DNA of 64,000 nt from Rhynchopus euleeides (GCA_963210315.1 OY723305.1:1116001-1180000); one strand, 5' to 3'; numbered from the stretch's first letter, positions 10,501 through 19,677 are shown. A program made the numbers and translations. The notes: a model not told the origin generated them from the letters alone.

Positions 10501-11196
10501 GCCCCCCCCGCCCCGCCCCGCCGCCGCAGCCCTGATGCACCGCCCCTGGGTGAGCACCCTCTCGTAGACGTTGGCAGATAGGGTCGCGGCTGGGGTGGCG
10601 CCCGCCCCTCCTCCGGCAGCCTCGCCGCACCGCATCTGCGAGAGCTTTGCGAAGAAGGCGGCGCCTGGGGTGCAGACGGCGGCAGGGCTGCCGCCGCTGC
10701 CCCCGCTGCCTCCACCGCTGGCCCCCCGGGGGGAGAGGCAGCAGGTGAGGTGGTCCCGCTGCCGCGATACCGTCAGGCGGAAGGCTGCGGCGCCGCTGCA
10801 GCCGGACGCCGACGATGCGGTGGAGCACCCAGACACAGCGCTGCTCCCCCCAGGCGACGACGGCGGCGTGCGGCTGCACCCGCTGGAGCCGCCATCGGAG
10901 TGCAGGGAGGGGCTGGTGGGGGGCGTGGCGGGGGGGTGCAGCCTGTCCTCGGGGTGCTGCTGCTGCTGCCCTGGTGTCGGATGCGCCTCGGGCGGGTGGT
11001 GGCTTCGAAGGGCTTCGGCAGCAGCATCGGGCAGCGACGGGGTGATGTTGATTAGAGATGGGGGGGTGAGCAGAGGGATGTTGTCAGCATGGTGGTGGTG
11101 GTGGTGGCGGCGGGGGGCCTGCTCGGCAACGCCGGCGGGGATGTCGTCGGCATCGTCGTCGTCGTCGTCGTCAAAGAGAGACCCGTCCTCCCGCAT
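4525..11196 (-). CDS. POLQ: DNA polymerase theta (helicase plus family A polymerase)
   Basis: A 2223-residue single-exon frame with both halves of polymerase theta, the enzyme of microhomology-mediated end joining of double-strand breaks in the nucleus. The helicase-like half has Walker A PTSGGKTLVAE (about 9310-9340), DELH box (about 9015), and motif VI QAAGRAGRAG (about 8210). The polymerase half has motif A DYSQVEVR (about 5200), motif B KALCYGILYGKG and motif C QVHDELVF (about 4675), so catalytic residues appear intact. Length is close to the human enzyme (2590). Unusually, the N-terminal ~550 residues and the central linker are low complexity, rich in Pro, Gln, Ala, Gly and Ser runs, and there is an acidic DDDDDDDADD tract just after the start. 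Start: in-frame ATGs also exist at 11295 and 11424, but 11424 lies upstream of a dispersed repeat (11330-11390), and a pyrimidine-rich acceptor-like site ends at 11246, so 11196 is preferred. No accessory repair genes lie beside it. Confidence 0.96.
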   Translation of the reverse strand: MREDGSLFDDDDDDDADDIPAGVAEQAPRRHHHHHHADNIPLLTPPSLINITPSLPDAAAEALRSHHPPEAHPTPGQQQQHPEDRLHPPATPPTSPSLHSDGGSSGCSRTPPSSPGGSSAVSGCSTASSASGCSGAAAFRLTVSRQRDHLTCCLSPRGASGGGSGGSGGSPAAVCTPGAAFFAKLSQMRCGEAAGGGAGATPAATLSANVYERVLTQGRCIRAAAAGRGGGGAASPGRPTTPPAARPMQGPLGGVSPLSAKPGAGGCGGAVVGDPPSPAAVAALPPPPPPQPQQQQQSRVGAAAETPLAVAGGGGAPRPSGRRGGEAPQRRRQQGLATPLLAGLPAKGVPLVPQPRQKVRQQQQQQGKPSSTAYSKARAVPLAIPRLPVSGGGARSSSRVKPRPAAPPAADPPQTPPGGVGRCGGGGSSSSSSSGVSPAPCQPAGAPTRPPAVAAGTAPGAGTPQQRKRRRLSVRPLSEALFEVERAPAAPAAPAAPPPPPPPAPAAAPPSPQPLRPTPAPAPAAATASAASLCRRGGTPAPLSANLFSGAPQQQQPPQPQPPSPPPPSRGDGRDASSIECWGLPEGVAERYAAQGITTLFPWQRACLEDTGVLHGGSLVYCAPTSGGKTLVAEMALAKRLGGCARKRKALFVVPYVAMAAEKAPVLQHLLEPMGLIVSAQAGGKGSHLLLDDVSVCTFERANSLINTALEMGRISEIAIVVIDELHHISEPERGGTLEMLLTKLLFAQQGSPPPPPADAEGAAVAPCGLQVIGMSATLPNAPLLASWLGDAWFFATDYRPLPLTEGYCVAGCLKTYPEGLALAGSFGGGSVAPASTRQVSPFDTADRDCLVALARETLRDGGSVLIFCATKRAVEATAARLAASFEATPAWTPTEGQVEGRSAAAEMLRSNPCGPDPALERAISVGTAYHHAGMTVEEREVVERCFRDTAVRALCCTTTLAAGVNLPARRVILLGVKVGIQTMDASRYKQAAGRAGRAGLDPFGESIVISRKGDELLTASLITGPLPQASSTFSREKRGMVRALGEAISSGIVRTTCDVERYSRCTFLYHQCVAAGGGGGEDAIASAAKLALEFLEEHEFVAWHTDGGGYFTPSHLAQATFKSGLSPHEAKLVSESLEQARQHFVMSHELHLVYHCTPYASGVEPRWDIYSNIFTNKGPDIHHIARVVGVNEGALSLAQLRGGTPDCSDRDLLTLRRFYAAMMLYDLVCEVPLAKVVSRYATPRGSVQRLMENAASFSGMVSQFADSLNWWGFPSMIQKLQLRLKDGVENDIVALMQIPSMKPYRARALYQHGYRTLACIAAGDPASFDEILSSSHPYVKKGVLKSWVPKQQANARHGNTAGQALVRDAKVLLLQNASEVRESYEEAINACSRANAAAGEATPATTTTAAAATPAAPPAKRQRVGECYGATSKSKLYGLAPGAEAALFKTNPAPAPPPPPPPPSSSTAAAAAGGMQRGNSKGLYFQPPVSAAAPAGASAVARGGAGVLQGMTVRALAEERRSAPQVRRLQPAAETNRGGALAESSGLPQGPVAFTVVHLPCCEEPDDGERRFSAALRSQRGCGVEISLGGGGAGGVAPTLFLCVAFDGHTVFHFEVPCPGGGAPFSQACFERRRRVAEDLLLYNPQIIKDCYAVKDFFKSLCRCLPPLGACPPPPQPQQQQQQHQQTPHGGLAWGGGSFLQRVAEGYADPRVAAWLVCPDEAFEGGPHHTVEVLAKKVLRNVHVVSPAGCPVGCRRAVLSHLMMRQLRGQLKHMSLEAPFARIEMPFAAMLAVMECNGMQFDTQVYQAYSGEMSAKAELLSKRACEMTGTRWSLTSPADCARALFDNQKLPEVGVRQIRPAEGGAGQAPAKRKRAESRSTSAAVLARLGELRPDHPLPSMIREHRMLVGWLAKYIAPIPAFASRGGDGRVRADFQQTVTNTGRIAAVDPSLQTIPHPVEFCTTSGDLLRLELRRAFVGSPPLPSRGGGGAASRIVVADYSQVEVRIMAHFSQDPAMVGFLSAGGDVFRRIASKVFSKPADAVLASERKVAKALCYGILYGKGATSLSEDLQCSKEEASGFLHDFKQTYSGVTSYIGSVIAFCKEHGYVETLMGRRRFLPTIFSKNQRERAFAERQAVNTVCQGSAADIVKIAMLRLQQTLPPPCLLVLQVHDELVFDIPPHLVQPALKQIREVMEQVVQLSVPLPVKLQTGPSWGDLQTVDL

Positions 11197-11962
11197 GGTG
11201 CTGCATGTAGCCCGACGCCTCCCACGACAGAGAACCCAGCCCCTCCTGCGGGCGGTGGTGTGGTGGGGCAGGCGTGTGGGGGCGGCTGGGCACATGTCAT
11301 TAGACGTGGTGTGGAGGGGCGAGGGGAGGTTTGATCGTCGAGAGTGAAGGGAAAAGTAAATATCCCAGCACCTTCTCGCAATGTTAGTCCTTTTTGTAGT
11401 CACTACACCAGATATGTTGTACAAGGCAGATCAATGCACAACGGGAGGGTGTGTAGCAGTTGTCTGTCAGTGGCTTGGTGGTTGAGGGGGGGGGGGGCTT
11501 CTGGGAAAGGGGGTGCTGCGCGGCATCTCTTCCCGAAACCATCCATGATGTGGCGACACCAGGGGGGTTGGTGCCTTGCTTGCGTTTCATTCGCTTCTTG
11601 ACAACATGTGTGCAGCATGGCCAGTGCGAACACCACGTGGGCCACTACAGTCTCTGTGCCCCGTCTCGTTTCGAACCTACTATGATCTGCCCTCCCACCG
11701 GGTTTGCGGTTTTCCCTCCTCAGGCATACACGGGTATCAAGGGCACCTAGAGGAGCAGATTCCAGGCAGACGACACCAGGGGTGCAGGCCATTGCTTTGA
11801 CGGGCGCCTGGGGGATGCACACACCCACCCCACTGAGACACAGACACAGACACACACACACACCCCCGAGCCCTAGAAAGCTCTCTTGCTTTGCGGGGGC
11901 AGGGGGGGAGCCCCACCACTGCCCACCACCGCATCGCATCTGACACCCTTCCCCACCCAGGG
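11197..11962. other. Intergenic upstream of polymerase theta
   Basis: About 770 bp that contains the 61-nt repeat R65 and a CA-rich stretch near 11850. No separate gene is supported. On the minus strand a pyrimidine-rich tract ending CCACCGCCCGCAG at 11246 could be a splice acceptor for the polymerase gene. Confidence 0.5.
11330..11390 (+). repeat. Dispersed 61-nt repeat R65, copy 1
   Basis: Begins TTTGATCGTCGAGAGTGAAG and ends CAATGTTAGTCC. Nearly identical to the copy at 17626-17686 and to shorter or divergent copies at 13487 and 32402. Confidence 0.8.
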
Positions 11963-13132
11963 CTACTTCGCGCCCTTCCTCTTCCGCTTCTTCGGGGGCT
12001 CGTGGGATGTGACCTTGCAGAGAGGGGGTGTGTTGCTGGCAGGTGCGGTGAGGGTGAAGGCGTGTGGGGGGCGGGTCGAGCACATGGCAGCACCACCTGC
12101 CGCTTCCGCCGCACCCGCCGCCTCCCCCTCGCCACACCCGGCGGGGAGGCGCAGCGCCAGGTCGATGCGCTGGCCTGCAGGACCGATGAAGTCATCCTCA
12201 CGCAGCGCGACGCGCTTCACGCCGCTGACGTCACACGCCCTGACAGCAGCTGCGGATCCCAGTGACATCTCCCAGTCGGCAGGGCGGAACTCCTCGCCCT
12301 CAGCACACCCGCCCTGGGGGAACCTCGATGCCGACACAGGCTTGTGGTTCACCCACACGTTAACAAGAAGCGTCGTGCGCTTCTTCCCCGCAGGCAGCGG
12401 GCTGTGCCGAATCTCCTTCGCGCCGTGGAGAAACCTCCCGTCGAACGCGAAGTGCCGCCCCCTCCTGGGGTAGCTCACGAACACCTTCTGCGGGTGCTCC
12501 GGGATGTCGGTGTCGTCCACCAGGGGGGGTGCCATGCAGTCGAGCGCCACCGTCGGAACACCCTCGTCTGTGAAGTATGTCACGGTGCCCACCTGGGGGT
12601 AGACGTTGAGATCCATCGAGGCTTCGATGCCGTAGTCCTTATCCCAGTGCCACCCCACCTCTGAGTCAGAATCGAGCACGAGAGTCCACCACTCCGCCCC
12701 TGAGTGGCGTTTGTCGAAGTTGGTGACATGCTGCGTGTGGAAGTTGAAGATATCCAACGCCATGCGCTCCGGCCCGCAGCGGGGTGTGGTTTCGGAGGAG
12801 ATCCAGTATGTGCTGCCCCTGCTGTATGCTTTGTTTCGCCCGACCTGTTTTGTCACGGCTGCGCGTGCCGCCCAGGCCTCGCATCGGGAAAGAAGCGCGC
12901 CGCTCGCGGCGTTGTCGAAGAAAGCCGCCCCTGTCCCCCCGGAAGGGGTCACGCTGACCCCGATGCTGCCTTCAAACTCAACCCTCCCGATCTCATCGAT
13001 CACCAGCCCAAACGGCTTCCCGCTGTCGGCAGCGCCTTCTTCGCTTTCCTCCTCCTCCTCACCCTCCTCGTCTTCCTCGTCTTCCTCCTCCTCCTCCTCT
13101 TCGTCAGGCACACGCAGCTCAGGCATCGGCAT
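11963..13132 (-). CDS. Fe(II)/2-oxoglutarate-dependent oxygenase, probably nuclear
   Basis: A 389-residue protein with the double-stranded beta-helix oxygenase signature: iron ligands HWD (His162, Asp164) in VGWHWDKDYG, distal His236 in GRFLHGA, and a probable 2-oxoglutarate-binding Arg252 in KRTTLLVNVW. Enzymes of this class couple 2-oxoglutarate decarboxylation to hydroxylation of protein, nucleic acid or small substrates; the substrate here is unknown. The N terminus (about residues 10-33) is an almost unbroken acidic Glu/Asp tract. The C terminus ends PPKKRKRKGAK, a classical nuclear localisation signal. This suggests a nuclear or chromatin-associated enzyme, possibly a prolyl or lysyl hydroxylase, but that is inference. 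Start: the first ATG, directly before the acidic tract; a second ATG lies two codons on. It follows polymerase theta on the same strand, with 770 bp between. Confidence 0.85.
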   Translation of the reverse strand: MPMPELRVPDEEEEEEEDEEDEEGEEEEESEEGAADSGKPFGLVIDEIGRVEFEGSIGVSVTPSGGTGAAFFDNAASGALLSRCEAWAARAAVTKQVGRNKAYSRGSTYWISSETTPRCGPERMALDIFNFHTQHVTNFDKRHSGAEWWTLVLDSDSEVGWHWDKDYGIEASMDLNVYPQVGTVTYFTDEGVPTVALDCMAPPLVDDTDIPEHPQKVFVSYPRRGRHFAFDGRFLHGAKEIRHSPLPAGKKRTTLLVNVWVNHKPVSASRFPQGGCAEGEEFRPADWEMSLGSAAAVRACDVSGVKRVALREDDFIGPAGQRIDLALRLPAGCGEGEAAGAAEAAGGAAMCSTRPPHAFTLTAPASNTPPLCKVTSHEPPKKRKRKGAK

Positions 13133-13303
13133 GATGTGTAATCACCCCCTGGCCCCAAGCAGCGACAAGGGCGGTGAGAAGGGAGGGGGGTCTCCTGGGT
13201 GTGGGTGTGGGTGTAGCGGTAGTGGTTTTAAGTGGGTAACCCTGCGCGGATCTGTGCCCACTCCCCACCCACCCCTACGTCGGTGTGGGTGTGGGTGTGG
13301 GGT

Positions 13304-13380
13304 AGTGAAATAGAAGTAGAAGGGGGAAGCACAAGAATGATCTCCCTTCACTCGTTGCGCAGGTTGTGCCTGAGATCCCA
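13304..13380 (+). repeat. Hairpin repeat R75, copy 2
   Basis: Reads AGTGAAATAGAAGTAGAAGG and then CTCCCTTCACTCGTTGCGC. Similarity to the copy at 28246 continues another ~50 bp (TGTGTTGTGTTGTTGTACTG), so the full repeat may be ~130 bp. Confidence 0.75.
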
Positions 13381-13486
13381 TGTTTTATCCGGCATGCATG
13401 TGTTGTGTTGTTGTACTGTGTGGGTATGGGATAGGGTCATTCTCAGGGATGCATCACGAGTATTTGGACATTGTGCTGAGGGGGGG

Positions 13487-13538
13487 TTTGATCGTCGAGA
13501 GTGAATGAAAAAGCAAGCCACCGAGCACCTTATCGCAA
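13487..13538 (+). repeat. Repeat R65, copy 2, with target duplication
   Basis: 52 nt of the R65 sequence, flanked on both sides by TGTGCTGAG plus a G run (13472-13486 and from 13539). The direct flanks look like a target-site duplication of about 15 bp. The 3' end of the repeat is shorter than in the full copy. Confidence 0.75.
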
Positions 13539-16225
13539 TGTGCTGAGGGGGGGGGGGGCGGGGAGCAGATGGCTGCATACAGAGACCTGTCGAAAAAGCG
13601 GTGCCCGGGCAGGCAGGAAAGGAGGGAGGGGGTGGGTGGGACATTCTGCCGACAAGTCTTGTGTAGATTTGCATACTGTGCCTCCGCCGGGATATGTCCG
13701 ACACTTCGAGAATTATGCCCCCACATGGCCCCAACCCTCATGTGTCTGGGCTGTGCTTACTCTCTCTCTCTCTCTTTTTTCTGCGGCTTGTCTGACTTCG
13801 TGTGCAGGGGCACAAATGGTGCAAGGATGTAAAGACCGTTGTTTTCCTTTGCAGTAAAACTATTTTTTAAAGAGAGGCACGTCCTTCCCCCCCCCCCCCC
13901 CAAACATGCCTGCCGTATGCGATACCACGCCGCCTTCCTTCAAAAAAAAAAGCGATGGCCGGGCTTTTGGTAAAAAAACTACATTAACATGTGGTGTGGG
14001 GCAAGCAAAACACCCACACCCCACCCCTCCTCCGCCACCCACCTCCCCCACACTTCCGTCGGGGTGTGGGGCAGCGGGTGGGGAGGAAAGGAAAAGGCAC
14101 AGTGCCGATATCCGCTCTACAACGCGGGCTTCGGGGAGGGGGTCGGGGGTGGGGGGGGGGGGGGGTGGGGGTGGTGGGGGACAGGATCTTTTATGCCTCA
14201 AGCCCACGTTAGTTTCCCACACCACGATAGCCATCAACAACCTACCCACCCACCCCGCCCCGCCCTGCTGTTACACAGCGCAGCAAATCAATAAGGCAGT
14301 GCGGGCGCCCTCAGCATCAGGAATAACCAGGTGACAGAGAGGGGTCACAGCGAGCCCTTTTGCCGGCGAGCCATCTCTGGGGACACCAGGGGGTCAGCAG
14401 AGCAACAGGGCCTGCCAGACTGTTAGAGGGCTCGGGGCCCAGGGCCCACCCTTGGTGCGGATGTCAGGGCAATGGCCGATACTCGGCTCCTGTGGGGGTG
14501 GTGAAGCAGAGGGCAGGCGGGGTGGGTGGGAAAGACTAACCCTGGGTGTGGCATCGATTTCGTTCGTACTACTGTGTTGAGGCTGCTCACCGGGCTTGAT
14601 TGTATGAGCGGCGCTCGTATCATAGCCCATTTGCGCGTGTAGGTGTATATGTACTCCGTTCAGCATTTGAATAGATAGATTTCTGTCAAAATGGCATTGT
14701 AAACACGCCACAAATACACCCAGAAATCGGCCCTCCCCATTATTTTGACCGGGTGAGTTGGCTGTGTTCCTGGGTCGCGCCCCCCCTCTCCCACCCCCTT
14801 CACAGAGCTTGCCGATGAATCAAATTAATTCGGGGAGGGGGGGAGGGGCCAACACGTTGCTTCAGCACACCCAGCCATCCCCCCCCCCCCCCCCCGCCCT
14901 GTATGCAACAGGCAGCGCTGCCCACCGATTTGGTGTAATCGCTGGAGAAAGATGGCACTGCGTTTGACCTGCATTTTCAGCTCAACACCCCCCCCCCCCC
15001 TACCCATTCCTGCCTCCCCTTTTACTTTTCCCCGTCTTGTGAGAGCAATTCGTGGAGTAAAAATGCGCCGGGACTTGTGGAGGGTCAGTTGGGCGGACAA
15101 ACGGGCCGGTGGTGAAGTAGAGATTCCAGGAAAGGTGTGTGCCAAAGCCGTGGTACCGTGTTCGAACCGCACTGTGTTAGCCCATGCGGCCCATCTGCAA
15201 TGGGCAGAACAGGTCTCAAGACAAGGAAGGCACAATTTGCCAATCCCAAACTGCACAAAACTCCACCTAGAACATGTTCGGCGTGTAAAAAACAGAATGG
15301 GAACAGGTAGTGCGGTGCGTGATTAGACAGAACTCAGACACGAGAACTGCGTGTAAGTGTAGTGGGTGCAGACACACTCTCATCCAGCTGCCACTTTACA
15401 AAACCATTCCAACAGGCATACTCGCTCTCTGTGTCAAACTGTGTCAGTTTGTCGCCTAATTGAGGCAGCCCGTTCGAACAATTTTTGTCTGAGGGAAGGC
15501 TCCCCAGCAGCATTTTACTCTGTGGAAACTCTGCTGAGATGGCTCCGTGCACCCTGCGAAGTGAAAAGAAACGACACACTAGCCGCGACAGACATTGCGT
15601 GACATCGCGAGAGTTGCTTGAGAGAAGACTTCTTGGGGCACGTAGTTCACGACGCACGTGTGTAGTCGCACTGCCACACAGATACCAATCCACCCAACTT
15701 CGGCCGTGCATCTCTCAAGCAAACAAAACCATCTGGGAGGGGTGGAAGGCAAGATTGGGACTTGGGTGAGAACGGGTTCGTTGGTTGTGAGGGCCACCGG
15801 AGAGAGAGCACAGGAGATGTGCATGGGTTCAGAGCATCCCGCGCACGCATGCATATGTAAATGCATACGGGGGGCGTGCCTGCAGGGGGGTGGTGGTGGT
15901 GGTAGTTTTTGCGGCATTGTCTTTACTTTTCAACAAGCTGTGCTGAAGAGGCAGTCAGGAAAGAGGTGGAGGGACGCCACTAGGACGACCACGACCTGGC
16001 GTACGCATAGCATGCAGAAGAAGGGAAGCCAGCACTGAGGGTGTGAGGAGGGATGCAGACAGGCAGCTTCGTTGAATTCATGAAAGTGTAGACGCACATA
16101 TTCTTTCGAAGCCTCTGCCGCCAAGCTGGCCGATACCTGGGACGACCAGTTTTGCTTCAGCGGGGTAGCCTCCGTTCCCCGGAAGCTTTTTTCTGACGAT
16201 CTCCCGACAGGTTTCACCTATATTA

Positions 16226-17127
16226 CATAGATGGCAGAAAATTAATTTTTGTAATTTTTAATTTTTGCTATCCGAAAAGTTAATTTTTTGAAAAATTAAT
16301 TTTAATTAATTTCCGGAATTAATTTTTCAAAAAATTAATTCCGGAAATTAATTGCAGTTAATCGCCCCTCCCCAGCTATGCAAGGTGAAAAGTGGGAAAA
16401 ATCGGGCAGTTCGATAGGCCACGGTCCGGGATGCAGACAGGGGATGAGCTTGGCACAGCCTCTCAAATTCGAAATTTTCTCATGGTGTGCGAATGTGTTC
16501 AGAGTAACGGAAAATGCCCAAATTTTCGTGTATCGAAAGAGTTGGCGAGCAATTCGTCCTTCTGTTCAATTCGACCCAAAACTGCCACCAGCCATTTTCT
16601 AAGGGCTTCTGGGTGGGTTCTGCTGACCAGAAAAATCGCTAAAAGATGGCCAGAAACCCCCAAAAACCACCCAGAAATGGCCAGAAATCGGTGTTTGGTC
16701 ACATTTTTCACCCAGGAACACGTTTTTGGGCCTCTGTGAAAATTTCGATTTTTTGACATTTTTCGCGATTTTCTACAACTACTCGCCCACGCAAAAACCG
16801 TTTTTTAGCAGGGAAATGCACAAAATCAACGAATTGGGCCGTTTGAACCCCTTTCGTGCACTTTTTGGTCCCAGAAGGGGGTATCTGGGGTGTTGGGGTC
16901 CCCCTACGACTTGTCCGTTTTTGTGTTCAAAGGGCCAAAAATGGCCAATTTTCCAAAATTAACTTTTTAATTTTCAAAAATTAAAAATTAATTTTTGATT
17001 ATTCGCCGGAACAGCAAAATTAATCAAAATTACTCCGAAAAATTAAAAAGTTAACTTTTCAAGCGGAAATTAATTTTCGGGAAGATGGCAATTAAAAATT
17101 ACAAAAATTAATTTCCTGCCATCTATG
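16226..17127. mobile_element. Element O: AT-rich TIR element with 6-bp target duplication
   Basis: 902 bp. Ends are perfect inverted repeats CATAGATGGCAG, with similarity running on for about 40 bp of AT-rich sequence (AAATTAATTTTTGTAATTTT). The flanks carry ATATTA on both sides (16220-16225 and 17128-17133), a clear 6-bp target-site duplication. Internal sequence is AT-rich in the arms and has no recognisable transposase. Superfamily not assigned; it differs from the TA-flanked elements in both ends and duplication length. Confidence 0.85.
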
Positions 17128-17625
17128 ATATTAGATAGGAGGAAAATGCGCCAAAAAAAAATACCTTGCCCAGCCTCCTCCAGACCGAAGACCCACCCAG
17201 TGGGGTTCAGTCGGGTATTATGATTTACACGCCAATGCTGATGATTCTTTGAATACTGCGTCCACCCCAACCCCCCCCCCCCTCGGTTCCTTGAACCCCT
17301 CTGGTGGCTTGCAACACGGGGACTCAATTTCCATGACCCCGGACAATTTGTCCCTTTTTGCCCCGTTTTTTCTGACAATATTGTGAACGAATTCTGCCCG
17401 GCCGTGGCTCCCCTCCCCGACGGCCTCCTGCGATAGGGGCCACTGATTCGGGCTCGGTTTCGAGACTCCCGATCGCACGTTCTTCTGGCCCGCGCGGCGA
17501 CATGCCCTCTGCCATTTGGAGGGGGGCCAGACCCACAGTGCTCCTCGAAGTCTTGGAAACAGCTTGGAACCAGGAGGGGATGGGGGGAGGGGGGTTGATG
17601 GGCGAATCTCTCATTCCCGGGGGGG

Positions 17626-17686
17626 TTTGATCGTCGAGAGGGAATGGAAAAGTAAATCTCCCAGCACCTTCTCGCAATGTTAGTCC
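17626..17686 (+). repeat. Repeat R65, copy 3, with 18-bp target duplication
   Basis: Full 61-nt copy. It is flanked by CTCTCATTCCCGGGGGGG at 17608-17625 and again at 17687-17704. The exact duplication shows that this 61-nt unit is itself mobile. Confidence 0.88.
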
Positions 17687-17994
17687 CTCTCATTCCCGGG
17701 GGGGGGGGGGGCAAAACCAGCAAAAAATGGTAAACCGAAATGGGCATCCGGAAATACGGTGTGGGGTGTGGGGTGGGGCAGTAAAATAGGATCGCTTCTG
17801 CTTTGAAAAAATACCTCAGTACCCCCCCCCCCCTCTCCACCCCAACAACTCGCAGAGCGAAGCGGGAAGAAAAATGGGAAACCAAGAATGGGAGGGGATG
17901 GGTGGGGAGTTTCCTTGAAAGTCTAAAGAGGGGAACGGAGAAACAGGGTGGCAGTGGGTGTATCTGTGGAGGGGGGGGGGGGGGGTGGGTGGGG

Positions 17995-18060
17995 AGTGAA
18001 AGTAGAACCAGAGAAGGAATAGAAAACCAGAGATGACCGCCCCTTCACTCGATATTGCAG
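17995..18060 (+). repeat. Hairpin repeat R75, copy 3 (diverged)
   Basis: Starts AGTGAAAGTAGAACC and ends CCCTTCACTCGATATTGCAG. Same paired ends as other copies but with a different loop. Confidence 0.6.
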
Positions 18061-18116
18061 GAGGGGGGAGGGGGGCGTGGGGAGGGGAAGGGTATAGACG
18101 TGCATTGCCGTCAGTT

Positions 18117-18359
18117 TTCTTCTTCTTCTTCTTCTTCTTCTTCTTCTTCTTCTTCTTCTTCTTCTTCTTCTTCTTCTTCTTCTTCTTCTTCTTCTTCTTC
18201 TTCTTCTTCTTCTTCTTCTTCTTCTTCTTCTTCTTCTTCTTCTTCTTCTTCTTCTTCTTCTTCTTCTTCTTCTTCTTCTTCTTCTTCTTCTTCTTCTTCT
18301 TCTTCTTCTTCTTCTTCTTCTTCTTCTTCTTCTTCTTCTTCTTCTTCTTCTTCTTCTTC
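18117..18359 (+). repeat. (TTC)81 microsatellite
   Basis: 243 bp of uninterrupted TTC (GAA on the gene strand), 81 units. Long polyPhe, polySer and polyGlu frames across it are artefacts of the repeat. Confidence 0.97.
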
Positions 18360-18629
18360 TTTCTTTTTTGCGTGAGGATATTTCACCGCATGTTACTGCA
18401 CTGGCTCACCGTCACAAGCACCACTGCCACTCTCACCCCACCATCCCCCGTCTCCTGTGTGTGCGATTGGCATGGCAACACACAAATCAGATTCTGTTCG
18501 CAACTTCTCCCAAGAAAGAGAGGGGGTGATGAGAGACAAAAGTGTGGAACGGCAAAGGCAAAGAAGATGGGCAAATCAAACAGGCAGGGGAGGGGGAACT
18601 ATAAAAAGGAGGGGGGCGGAAGGGTGGGT

Positions 18630-18690
18630 ACTGAAGTAGAAGTAGAAGGAATGAAAAACCAGAGGCGGCCTCCCCTTCGGGTGGAAGGGG
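18630..18690 (+). repeat. Hairpin repeat R75, copy 4 (diverged)
   Basis: Reads ACTGAAGTAGAAGTAGAAGG, then CTCCCCTTCGGG; the right half departs from the consensus. Confidence 0.55.
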
Positions 18691-19677
18691 GAGAGAGAAC
18701 TTGTTTTGTAATGTGTTTGTTGCGTGAGGTCAATCCAGATGATGCTTGGGTGGGAAGCTAGGGCGGGGCAGTCTCCGCGTGTAGCTCCCCGGCACCTCCT
18801 GCATACGCAGTGTGTGATATATGTGACGCACAAAACAAGTTCTCTTCGCAACGCTACGCTATTGCGTCCAAGAGAGAGAGGGTGGAGGGTCAAAACCGCC
18901 CCCGATTTCGTCAAAACCGCCCCCGATTTTGTTTTGTCAAATTTGGTCACTTCTTTACAGAAGACCCCCCCCCCCCACCCTCCTACACCACAACACTCTC
19001 CTCTTTGGCATCAACGACCTCCACCCTGACGTGCAAGACGACCAGATTGCAAAGTACACTGTATTGCCCTCTTCTTGTTTCTCCGCTTTGTGAGCACGAA
19101 GCAGACACCAGGTCATTTTATCGTTTTTTTTTGAGGGGGTTCCCCAAATTTCGGAGTTTTCAAAACGAAAACAATGTGTGGAGGCGGACGGATGAAGCGC
19201 AATACCGAAAGCTCGCACCCCCCAAGGCCCTTCGTGGATTCCAAAAGGCAGGAGAGGAGGGGCGATAGGCAAGTTCAAAGGAGAGAGGGGGGTGGGGATT
19301 CGCTTTCCATATGAGAGCCCAGCTCACATGCGTGTGTTGGGCCGCTGGAGGCTGCCCCCCACCCACCCCCCAATGTGTTGGGAGGCTGATTCATTCACGC
19401 GCGTGTGTATGTGCGATGCCCCAGTGGTTAGGGAGGGCACTCTGGTATTAGCTGGTGTTACCTCACAGATTTTCACACGGCCACACTCCAGTTGAATTCA
19501 AATGCGCTCCGCTGGGGGTACTCGCTACCAGTCACAGCTCGTCACAAGTCGTCAGTCAGCGAGAGGAAGTGGGCCGTGGCTCACTTGTCCTCCCTCAGTC
19601 ACACCTGGTAGTGAGGGCCCCCGCTGGGTATTTTTGAAAAGGACCGCCATACCCCCGTGAAATCTCTGTGGAGGAAA

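Larger units (their letters stand above)
13133..16225. other. 3.1 kb intergenic, repeats and possible exons
   Basis: Holds repeat copies at 13304 (R75) and 13487 (R65), many G/C runs and a CT microsatellite near 13760. Two minus-strand stretches look weakly coding: 15711-15334 (125 codons from ATG, ends LDESVSAPTTLTRSSRV) and 16217-16040 (no ATG; reads KPVGRSSEKSFRGTEATP). Both have acceptor-like pyrimidine tracts nearby. I cannot join them into a gene with confidence. Confidence 0.3.

Noticed and set aside
8855-10715. Long frames (over 550 codons) on both strands across the N-terminal half of the polymerase gene
   Set aside because: They are other-frame shadows of GC-rich, repetitive polymerase theta coding sequence and contain no family motifs.
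11197-11424. N-terminal extension of polymerase theta to 11424
   Set aside because: The extension translates a mobile repeat (R65) and low-complexity sequence.
18033-18761. Frames of polyPhe, polySer and polyGlu
   Set aside because: Produced by the TTC microsatellite in three frames; not genes.
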